DNA from: Actinomycetes bacterium
GTDB lineage: Bacteria; Actinomycetota; Acidimicrobiia; Acidimicrobiales; RAAP-2
NCBI GenBank assembly: GCA_021807965.1
Contig: JAKBCI010000088.1
Location: 1 to 7,126 of the forward strand
Reading direction: 5' to 3'
Length of the DNA: 7,126 nt
Of this stretch, positions 1-5,600 are shown in pieces (the stretch's first letter is position 1; every line of letters starts with the position of its first letter). A program made the translations under genes and the position numbers. The notes beneath the pieces were generated by a model. The model made no database searches and was not told where the DNA came from. It saw nothing but the letters and a program-made list of their open reading frames with translations.

Positions 1-126
1 CTGACAACGGCGGTGCGAAAAGCCCGCGGACTTGGTAGATGACGGAACATTCTTGGTACGACCCTTCTGACCGCCAGGTCACTGCACTCCAAGCCCCTGC
101 GGCCAACACGCTAGGTAGAACCAGGC

Positions 127-139
127 AATTTGTCAAATT
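127..139. repeat. AT-rich palindrome, possible operator
   Basis: AATTTG (127-132), a single T, then CAAATT (134-139) form a perfect inverted repeat in an otherwise GC-rich region about 230 bases upstream of the kinase start. It could be a regulator-binding site. The word ATTTGTC also occurs on the - strand at 5293-5299 in the other large intergenic region. There is no direct evidence of binding. Confidence 0.3.
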
Positions 140-353
140 AGAGCGTCGTCGTTGTGTTCGTATTGTGAATCAAATCGCTCAACTAGGCACGCGTCGCCGC
201 CGGGTTCTCGTACTTCTCCTTACGGCACTTGGCACCAGTGAACGGATTTCACTATGCGTCGCGTCGCGAGCACGGAAACCGTCGAACCACGAGACACGAA
301 CTTGACGCGGGTAGCCTCGCGATGTCGGCGCGACCACCAACGGCCGCACCGAC

Positions 354-358
354 GAGGG
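354..358 (+). promoter_or_regulatory. Ribosome binding site of the histidine kinase gene
   Basis: GAGGG lies nine bases before the ATG at 368. The in-frame ATG at 254 has no comparable purine-rich site, and the 38 residues it would add are Arg-rich and low in complexity. This site is therefore the main reason for choosing the start at 368. Confidence 0.55.
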
Positions 359-367
359 CACCAGTTG

Positions 368-2929
368 ATGAGTAACCACCACGAGCGACCAACGTCGAGC
401 GGCCATCCCGACGACGTCGAGGTCCACCCGGCGAGCGACGTCACCGAACCGACCCTTCCGCGCCGTCGGCGCGCTGGTGAAGACGACGACGCCATCGAGC
501 GCGCCGTCGACGTCGCGCAACGCTTCGCTAGCGCTCGCGCAGCGCTCAACGCCAACGGTCCCGGCGCGAGCCTCGATGAAGACATCTCGAGCGTCTTTCA
601 AACACTCGCCGACACGGTCGTCGGCCCGTTTTGCCGATGGTGCGTCGTCGACCTCGTTGGCCCGCCTCGACGGCGACTACTCGTTCGCGACGGTGGTCAG
701 GCAACGATCGATGGCGACGTCGATGCTTACGGCGTACTCGGACGTGTGCCCGATCTCGATGAGGTTATCGAGCGAGCGATTCTCGACGGACGGCGACAGC
801 GCTACCCGGCGGAGGTCACCACGGGACTGCCGTGGTGCATCGCCGCGCCGCTCATGGTCCACGACCAGATCGCCGCGATCGTCGCGATCGTCCGCGATTC
901 CTCGACGCCGGGCTTTGGACCGATGGAGGCGACCGCCATCGACGAGATCGCGTGGGGGGCGGCCACGACGATCGAGCGCCTCGACCTTCGGCGCCAGACC
1001 GACCGCGCCGCGGCGGTGGCTCAACGCGTCGCCAGTCACCTGCGAGCCCTCATCGCCACGTCGATTGCCCTGCAGGTCGCTGACGAGCGCGACGTGGCGC
1101 CCGAGATCGTCGCACGCGCCCGATCACTCTTCGACGCGGAGTCAGTGATGCTGGTCGACGACGGACCGCCGAGACGTATCACGCGGGCCGACCGCGGTAG
1201 TGACCACGCCGCGACCGACGAGTTCGTACCCGTCGGCGACGATCGTGCGACCGCGCGTAGCGACGGCCGCTGGCTGACGGCGACCGTGCGTGACGCGACC
1301 GGCAACCCTCGCGGTCGACTCGCCATCCTTCGCGCCGCGCCAGGCCCCGACGAAGACGAGGAGATCGCGACGCTGCTCGCCCAGAGCGCGGGTACGGCGC
1401 TGTCGGCGAGCGAGCTGACTCGGGTCGTCCGCACGAGTGAGGCGCGTTGGCGAGCCCTCGTCGATAGCGCGCCGATTGGTCTCGTCGAAGTCGGGACTGA
1501 CGAACGTGTGCGCTGGTGGAACCGCGCCGCCGCGACGATCCTCTCGTGGCCGGTGGAGCCCGAGGTCGAGTCTGCTCCGGTACTCTCGACGCCGTTGCTA
1601 GCGGCCCTGCGTGGCGTCTGGAGTGAAGCGCTCACCGGTGGCGCGCCTCGGGCGACCGAGTTGAGCGGCGTCGAGGTCGCCGGTCGCGTCCGCGACCTCG
1701 TCGTCTCGGCGCGACTGATCGAGTCTCGAGGCGACACGCCCCCGACCCTCCTCACGCTCGTCGACGACGTGACCGACCGGCACCAGATGCGCGAGGAGCT
1801 CCGCCACGCTCACACCATGGAGATCCGCGGACTCGTCGCCGGCTCAACGGTGCACGACTTCAACAACCTGCTCACCGTGATCGCCGGCTACGGCGAGTTG
1901 CTCGTCGACGAGCTCGACGAGGGTCCCGCACGCGACGCGGCGGCGGCGATCGTCGCGACGAGCGCGCGGGCGGCGGCGATCGCCGCTCAGCTGCAGACCT
2001 TGGGCCGCACCCAGCCACCCGACGCCGTCGTCGTCAACCCGGCCGACGTGATCGCGTCGAATCTCGAGGTGATCGAGCGGATCATCGGGCCGACGATCGA
2101 GCTGCGCTGGACGAGTCCCCGAGACGGCGCGTTCGTGCGCGTCGACGCCGACCAGTTCGAGCAGACGCTGCTCAACCTCGTCATCAACGCTCGCGACGCG
2201 ATGGCCGATGGCGGTCTCCTCGCGCTCGCCTTCGACCGGGTCTCGGGCGCTGACCTCGACGCGAGCCACCGGGTCGACCGATCGGCCGAGTACGCGCGGT
2301 TACGGGTATCGGACACGGGACACGGCATGGACGACGAGACGGCGCAACGCTGCTTCGACCCCCACTTCACGACCAAGGGCCCCTTCGCCGGCACGGGCCT
2401 CGGCCTCGCCGCGGCTCGACGGTTCACCGAGGAGGCCGGCGGCTCCATTGTCGTCGTGTCACAAGTCGGCGTCGGCTCGACCTTCGAGATGGTGCTGCCG
2501 ATCAGTGACGCACCGATCGAGGTCGACGTCGCCGCGAGTACGTCGATCGCGCCGCCGCCGCCAGGCGGCGCGACCATCCTCGTCGTCGAAGACGACGAGG
2601 CGCTTCGCCACCTCGTCGTACGGGTCCTCGGTCGCAATGGCCACCACGTGCTCGAGGCCGCCTCCGTCGAGGCGGCCCTCGAACTGCTCGACGCGAGTGT
2701 CGACCTGGTCGTCAGCGACGTCGTCCTGGGAACGCTCTCGGGGATCGATCTCGCGCGCCGAGTCGGCGCCATGACGCCGTCGCCGGCCTTGCTGCTCACC
2801 TCGGGATCGGCCGACGCCACGATCCTGGATGGACTCGATCTGGCGACCAGTGACTTCATCGCGAAGCCCTTTCGACCGAGCCAACTGGTCGAGCGCGTCT
2901 ACGCGCTGCTCGCGAGCCGGGCGCCCTAA
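368..2929 (+). CDS. Soluble hybrid histidine kinase (GAF-GAF-PAS-HisKA-HATPase-receiver)
   Basis: 853 residues from the ATG at 368, which has a GAGGG site nine bases upstream; an ATG at 254 would add 38 Arg-rich residues. No membrane segment is visible, so the sensor should be cytosolic. Approximate order: charged tail (1-40), two GAF-like domains (45-205 and 215-350), and a PAS domain (356-475). Then comes a HisKA dimerisation domain with phospho-acceptor His496 in an HDFNNLL motif. The ATPase domain has an N box (Asn607), DTGHGM (649-654), an F box with His666 where Phe is usual, and GTGLGL (675-680). A Pro-rich linker leads to a receiver with Asp742/Asp743, phospho-acceptor Asp784, Thr811 and Lys833. 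All catalytic residues are present, so it should autophosphorylate and relay to its own Asp784. The signal is unknown. The gene meets an OmpR-type regulator gene tail to tail, with one base between the stops; that regulator is a plausible but unproven partner. Confidence 0.93.
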   Translation: MSNHHERPTSSGHPDDVEVHPASDVTEPTLPRRRRAGEDDDAIERAVDVAQRFASARAALNANGPGASLDEDISSVFQTLADTVVGPFCRWCVVDLVGPPRRRLLVRDGGQATIDGDVDAYGVLGRVPDLDEVIERAILDGRRQRYPAEVTTGLPWCIAAPLMVHDQIAAIVAIVRDSSTPGFGPMEATAIDEIAWGAATTIERLDLRRQTDRAAAVAQRVASHLRALIATSIALQVADERDVAPEIVARARSLFDAESVMLVDDGPPRRITRADRGSDHAATDEFVPVGDDRATARSDGRWLTATVRDATGNPRGRLAILRAAPGPDEDEEIATLLAQSAGTALSASELTRVVRTSEARWRALVDSAPIGLVEVGTDERVRWWNRAAATILSWPVEPEVESAPVLSTPLLAALRGVWSEALTGGAPRATELSGVEVAGRVRDLVVSARLIESRGDTPPTLLTLVDDVTDRHQMREELRHAHTMEIRGLVAGSTVHDFNNLLTVIAGYGELLVDELDEGPARDAAAAIVATSARAAAIAAQLQTLGRTQPPDAVVVNPADVIASNLEVIERIIGPTIELRWTSPRDGAFVRVDADQFEQTLLNLVINARDAMADGGLLALAFDRVSGADLDASHRVDRSAEYARLRVSDTGHGMDDETAQRCFDPHFTTKGPFAGTGLGLAAARRFTEEAGGSIVVVSQVGVGSTFEMVLPISDAPIEVDVAASTSIAPPPPGGATILVVEDDEALRHLVVRVLGRNGHHVLEAASVEAALELLDASVDLVVSDVVLGTLSGIDLARRVGAMTPSPALLLTSGSADATILDGLDLATSDFIAKPFRPSQLVERVYALLASRAP

Positions 2930-2952
2930 GTCAGGCGTGCTCGCCGGGCTCG
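2913..2952. terminator. Dyad shared by two converging genes, possible bidirectional terminator
   Basis: Arms 2913-2923 and 2942-2952 pair at 10 of 11 positions (one G-G mismatch at 2919/2946) around an 18-base loop. The loop contains both stop codons (TAA 2927-2929 on +, TGA read from 2933-2931 on -). There is no T-tract on either side, so this is not a classic intrinsic terminator. GC-rich actinobacteria often rely on such tract-less hairpins. The arms also encode the last residues of both proteins, so the symmetry might be partly accidental. Confidence 0.4.
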
Positions 2953-3647
2953 AAGCGGTAACCGACCCCGCGGATCGTCGTGATCCAACGCGGATGATCG
3001 GGGTCCGTCTCGAGCTTCGCGCGAAGCCGGCGCACGTGCTCGGTGACCGTCGCCTCGTTCTGCCACTCGCTGGACGATGACCAGACGTGCTCAAGGAGCT
3101 GCTGACGGGTGAAGACCTGGCGCGGTGAGCCCGCGAGGAAGGCGAGCAGGGCGAACTCCTTCGACGTGAGCTCCACCAGCTCGCCGCGCAGGGTCACCTC
3201 GTAGGTGTGTTCGTTGATCGCGAGGTCGCCAAATCGCTTCGTCGGCGCCGCGATCTGGTGCTCGGTCGCGTTCGCCCCGCTGCGGCGAAGCACCGATTCG
3301 ATGCGCGCGGAGACCTCCCCGAGCGAGAACGGCTTGACGATGTAGTCGTCGGCGCCGAGCTTCAGGCCGGCGATTCGCTCGGATTCGAGGCCCCGGCCAG
3401 TAAGGAATATTGTCGGCACGTCACTCACGAAGCGCATCTCGCGCAGGATCTCGCGGCCGTCCTCGTCGCCGAGCACGATGTCGAGCAAGACCAGATCGGG
3501 TTCGTGGGCGGCCACCGCGGCGAGCGTCGCGGAGCCGTCGCGCGCCGTGACCACCTGGTAGCCCTCGCCGACGAGGTAACGCTCGAGCAGGGCCACGACG
3601 TCGGGGTCGTCCTCGACGACCAGGACCGTCGTCACGACCTCGTCCAA
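2931..3647 (-). CDS. OmpR/PhoB-family response regulator
   Basis: 238 residues. The N-terminal receiver carries acidic pocket residues Glu12, Asp13 and Asp14, phospho-acceptor Asp56, Thr83 and Lys105, so it should be phosphorylatable. The C-terminal half (about 130-235) is a winged-helix DNA-binding domain. Its LTSKEFALL stretch, a recognition helix around ATVTEHVRRLRAKL, and the closing RGVGYRF are typical of OmpR/PhoB. Family members usually bind tandem half-sites about 10-11 bases apart. The frame opens with TTG at 3647; GTG at 3635 (giving 234 residues) is an equally possible start, since neither has a strong ribosome binding site. Its 3' end meets the hybrid kinase gene on the other strand with a one-base gap. 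Upstream, on the same strand, is the CAP-like gene, 109 bases away. Cognate kinase and targets are inference only. Confidence 0.95.
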   Translation of the reverse strand: MDEVVTTVLVVEDDPDVVALLERYLVGEGYQVVTARDGSATLAAVAAHEPDLVLLDIVLGDEDGREILREMRFVSDVPTIFLTGRGLESERIAGLKLGADDYIVKPFSLGEVSARIESVLRRSGANATEHQIAAPTKRFGDLAINEHTYEVTLRGELVELTSKEFALLAFLAGSPRQVFTRQQLLEHVWSSSSEWQNEATVTEHVRRLRAKLETDPDHPRWITTIRGVGYRFEPGEHA

Positions 3648-3756
3648 CTCAGCACTCGTAGGGTAGCGAACCGCCGCACGGGCCCGAGTCTACGAAGCCA
3701 CGGCCCCGAACGCGGGATTCTATGGTTAGCGCCTTCGACCGGCGCTGAACGGTCTC
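3648..3756 (-). other. Gap between the CAP-like gene and the response regulator gene
   Basis: These 109 bases hold a hairpin just after the CAP-like stop codon (listed separately). The remainder should contain the regulator promoter if that gene is transcribed on its own. I cannot point to a convincing -35/-10 pair. Read-through from the CAP-like gene is also possible. Confidence 0.5.
3726..3748 (-). terminator. Hairpin downstream of the CAP-like gene
   Basis: AGCGCC (3728-3733) and GGCGCT (3741-3746) form a perfect six-pair stem with a seven-base loop. A G-T pair and an A-T pair extend it to 3726-3748. It begins nine bases past the stop codon of the - strand CAP-like gene. No T-run follows, so its strength as a terminator is uncertain. 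It may instead reduce rather than abolish transcription into the regulator gene. Confidence 0.45.
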
Positions 3757-5037
3757 CTATAAATAGGGCACGACGTCAGCGGCCCACGTGAAGGTCATCG
3801 CCGGCGGCGTCGACGCCGGCTGCTCAATCAGGTCGACGAAGGACCCCGAGCCACCTACGACGGCGAAGCCGACGCCCATCTCGCAGTTCGACGCGCTGAG
3901 CCCGACACCGGGGTTGTAGCCCGGGTCGTAGCCGAGCAGCTCGTCGCGGTGCGCCCAGCACCCCGCGGCCGACGCGGTCGTGCAGGCGACATTCGACGTA
4001 GCCGCGGCGCTGCCGCCCCAGCCGTCGTCGTACATCCAGATGTAGTCGGCAGCCAGCACCGAGAAGCCGCCCGACCACGCGCCACCCATCGCGGGGTAAC
4101 CCTGGGCATCGGTCGCGATCGCGAAACCGGCGGCCACGCCGGGATCCTGGTTCGACGCGGCGGCGCGCTGGGCCGCGGCACTCAGGGCGGCGTTGATTCC
4201 GAGGTACGGCGGCAGACCGCGCGCAGTGCGCTCCAGGTTGGCGACAACGAAGAGCTGCTGCGCGGTAGTCAGGCTGTACCAGTTGCTCGGCAAAGTCATC
4301 GGTCCGAGGTGCTCGACCGCGCGGGCGTTGTCGATCGCCTGGAGGACGTAGTTCGTACAGGCCACTCCGTCGGTGAAGGCCGGCCACGTGAGCGTCGAGG
4401 TCAGACACGGGTTGTCACACGTCCACGTCGAGCCCGTCTGGGTGCAGTTGCCCGCCTGCAGGAAGTCGGGATTGGGCGCAATGTTGACGGCAGGGTTGAG
4501 ATGCGCGGCGAGCGTCGCCGCCGCACCCGACACGGGGGCGACGGCGGGCGTGGCGGCGACGGGCCGCGTCGTTGCGCTCGTAGTTGGCGACGTGGAACGC
4601 CCCGACGTCGGGGTGGCGCGCGATACCGGCGTCGTCGTGACGGGATGAACAGTGGCGACGTTCGCCGATGTGGCCTCCGTCGAACGAACCGCGGTGTGGA
4701 CTCTTGCGCCAGGGGTGGTGCGCAGCGCGGTGAGGTGCGCCGACGGGGTCGTGCGCGCCGACGTCGGATGATCAACGCGACGAACGGCCATCGCTGGCGT
4801 GGCGGAGGCCGCGCTGAACCCGCCACGCGATCCCACCGCCGCGCGCCGCGCGACGACGCTCAAGGGCCGCGCGCTCGTGGGTGAGCTGGCGTGGCTCGTG
4901 GCGCCAGTGAGTGACGGCACGACGACCAGCGCGTACGCGCCGAAGGCCGACACCGCGACACCCACCGCGAGTGCGACTCGACGCGCCGCAACCTTGGTTG
5001 ACCCGGAAGCACGCTGCCCTTGCGTAGTGAACTGCAC
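3757..5037 (-). CDS. Secreted or anchored protein with a CAP-like domain
   Basis: 426 residues from GTG at 5037, preceded by GGAAAA. A basic N-terminus (about 1-20) is followed by a hydrophobic stretch (about 21-42): a signal peptide, with possible cleavage near Ala50, or a membrane anchor. Residues about 50-185 are an Ala/Thr/Ser/Pro/Arg/Val-rich low-complexity linker such as spans a cell wall. The C-terminal part (about 186-426) resembles CAP/SCP domains: an alpha-1-like helix with NLERTARGLPP (268-278) and AALSAAAQ, then CWAHRDELLG (360-369). The His usual after the AAQ segment is Ala here (AAQRAA, 288-293), so the standard CAP metal site may be absent. Seven cysteines (198, 207, 211, 227, 352, 360, 385) suggest disulfides outside the cytoplasm. 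I recall similar C-terminal domains in other actinobacteria, but their function is not known to me. The gene is divergent from the hydrogenase-like operon. Confidence 0.85.
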   Translation of the reverse strand: MQFTTQGQRASGSTKVAARRVALAVGVAVSAFGAYALVVVPSLTGATSHASSPTSARPLSVVARRAAVGSRGGFSAASATPAMAVRRVDHPTSARTTPSAHLTALRTTPGARVHTAVRSTEATSANVATVHPVTTTPVSRATPTSGRSTSPTTSATTRPVAATPAVAPVSGAAATLAAHLNPAVNIAPNPDFLQAGNCTQTGSTWTCDNPCLTSTLTWPAFTDGVACTNYVLQAIDNARAVEHLGPMTLPSNWYSLTTAQQLFVVANLERTARGLPPYLGINAALSAAAQRAAASNQDPGVAAGFAIATDAQGYPAMGGAWSGGFSVLAADYIWMYDDGWGGSAAATSNVACTTASAAGCWAHRDELLGYDPGYNPGVGLSASNCEMGVGFAVVGGSGSFVDLIEQPASTPPAMTFTWAADVVPYL

Positions 5038-5058
5038 GTTTTCCAGTGTCGAAAACCA

Positions 5059-5087
5059 AATCCACGGGCCGCTCTAGCGAGCGTCAA
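5059..5087 (-). promoter_or_regulatory. Candidate promoter of the CAP-like gene
   Basis: On the - strand, TTGACG (5087-5082) is followed after 17 bases by TGGATT (5064-5059). The -35 is a near-consensus housekeeping hexamer and the -10 is weak. Transcription would start near 5052, leaving a leader of about 14 bases before the GTG at 5037. Confidence 0.4.
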
Positions 5088-5113
5088 CTTCCGCTCAACT
5101 CTGGGAACGGGGT

Positions 5114-5130
5114 CGATCGGCGGCGATCGG
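5114..5130. repeat. Seven-base direct repeat with a 10-base period
   Basis: CGATCGG occurs at 5114-5120 and again at 5124-5130, one helical turn apart. The nearer edge is about 26 bases upstream of the candidate -35 of the CAP-like gene. Tandem sites with this period are typical of OmpR/PhoB-family binding, and such a regulator is encoded nearby. The link is inference, and a chance repeat is possible in GC-rich DNA. Confidence 0.3.
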
Positions 5131-5300
5131 GACTGGTGAGGTCGCCGCGACACGACGCGAATACCGTCGGCGCCGATGGACCACGGCTAGCGTCGGGACG
5201 TGGCCCTATCACGCAAGGGCATGCTAGAGAAGGGCCACCCCAGCCGAAGCCGAGTCACTCCGCGAAAAGCGGGGCCGGAGCGAGCATGGCACGACAAATC

Positions 5301-5331
5301 GACAATTCGTCCGACTTGTCAGAGAATTGTC
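5301..5331. repeat. AT-rich inverted repeat GACAATTC / GAATTGTC
   Basis: Perfect eight-base arms at 5301-5308 and 5324-5331 flank 15 bases that hold a further near-palindrome, GACTTGTC (5313-5320). The surroundings are markedly AT-rich for this genome. It looks like a compound operator or protein-binding array about 270-300 bases upstream of the hydrogenase-like operon. Confidence 0.4.
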
Positions 5332-5335
5332 CACA
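5327..5335 (+). promoter_or_regulatory. DnaA-box-like word TTGTCCACA
   Basis: The nine bases match the DnaA box consensus I know from Streptomyces and Mycobacterium. I find no second full copy nearby, so this is not an origin. It could be a DnaA regulatory site or a coincidence inside the palindrome cluster. Confidence 0.25.
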
Positions 5336-5344
5336 AATTGGACA
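5328..5344. repeat. Inverted repeat TGTCCA-N5-TGGACA
   Basis: Perfect six-base arms at 5328-5333 and 5339-5344 with a five-base AT-rich spacer, an operator-like 17-base dyad. It overlaps the right arm of the neighbouring 31-base inverted repeat, so the two would compete if bound by different proteins. The binding protein is unknown. Confidence 0.4.
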
Positions 5345-5521
5345 GCCGTTGCGCGAACTTCGTCGGCGGGCCTCATCACGGCCGCGCATGGAGTGCGCTC
5401 GTGATGCATCGTCCTGGTCGTCGTTGCCAGTTCCTCGATAATGCCTTCATCGACGCCTCATCGCCTCAGCGGACCGCACGAAACGCGCTCCGCTGGGCCA
5501 GCGCCGGCATCGGCGCGTCGC

Positions 5522-5546
5522 CACCGAGGAGCAACCTACCTCGGTG
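5522..5546. promoter_or_regulatory. Candidate operator overlapping the hydrogenase-like operon promoter
   Basis: CACCGAGG (5522-5529) and CCTCGGTG (5539-5546) are perfect eight-base arms around a nine-base spacer. The right arm includes the TG of the extended -10 element, and the left arm lies where a -35 would be. A protein bound here would block polymerase, which suggests a repressor. As RNA it would not be transcribed from the proposed start, so a DNA site is the more likely reading. Confidence 0.45.
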
Positions 5547-5553
5547 CTACGAT
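5545..5553 (+). promoter_or_regulatory. Candidate extended -10 promoter of the hydrogenase-like operon
   Basis: TGC followed by TACGAT (5548-5553) fits an extended -10 element; TAnnnT hexamers are usual in actinobacteria. No good -35 is visible at the right distance, which fits an extended -10 or an activator-dependent promoter. Transcription would start near 5560, about 40 bases before the ATG at 5601. Confidence 0.45.
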
Positions 5554-5600
5554 CGCTCTAACGCGACGGCCGAGGCCTGCGCAGCGTAACGGGATAGTGG

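Larger units (their letters stand above)
1..367. other. Intergenic leader upstream of the histidine kinase gene
   Basis: I see no convincing gene in this stretch. The open frames crossing it (for example an 88-codon frame from 39 to 305) have no recognisable domain, lack a good ribosome binding site, and overlap the next gene's upstream region. The part around 120-175 is clearly richer in A and T than the surroundings and holds a perfect palindrome, listed separately. A weak promoter-like pair is TTGGCA at 229-234 and TATGCG at 253-258 with an 18-base spacer; I would not rely on it. It would place transcription just after 258 and so favour translation from the ATG at 368. Confidence 0.6.
5038..5600. 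other. Divergent intergenic region between CAP-like gene and hydrogenase-like operon
   Basis: I find no convincing gene in these 563 bases. The longest open frames on the + strand (131 and 129 codons) have no recognisable domain, are Arg/Ser/Pro-rich and overlap each other in different frames, as expected of non-coding GC-rich DNA. Instead the region carries candidate promoters for both flanking genes, a direct repeat, an AT-rich cluster of inverted repeats and a promoter-overlapping dyad, each listed on its own. Its length is generous for two simple promoters. Confidence 0.65.

Noticed and set aside
39..305. 88-codon open frame on the + strand
   Set aside because: No ribosome binding site, no recognisable domain, and composition like that expected by chance; it lies across the kinase leader.
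254..367. Longer kinase start at ATG 254
   Set aside because: The added 38 residues are Arg-rich and domain-free, and the site lacks a ribosome binding sequence, while ATG 368 has GAGGG at nine bases.
1936..1984. Repeated GCGGCGGCGATCG word inside the kinase gene
   Set aside because: It encodes Ala-rich helix residues after the H box (AAAIVA and AAAIAA) and follows from codon bias, not from a separate repeat element.
1987..2859. 290-codon open frame on the - strand inside the kinase
   Set aside because: Shadow of the kinase coding frame; Ser/Arg/Thr-rich with no domain, opposite conserved HisKA, ATPase and receiver motifs.
5191..5250. Resemblance to a cyclic-di-GMP riboswitch (CACGCAAGGGC word)
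   Set aside because: The rest of the GEMM-I core is absent, and only a short word matches.
5437..5442. GATAAT as a -10 for the hydrogenase-like operon
   Set aside because: Good hexamer but no -35 at 16-19 bases and about 160 bases from the start codon; TGCTACGAT nearer the gene is a better candidate, though this could be a second promoter.
5046..5589. Two overlapping small open frames on the + strand in the intergenic region
   Set aside because: Arg/Ser/Pro-rich, no recognisable domain, no good ribosome binding site, and they contradict each other in frame; the region is better explained as regulatory.
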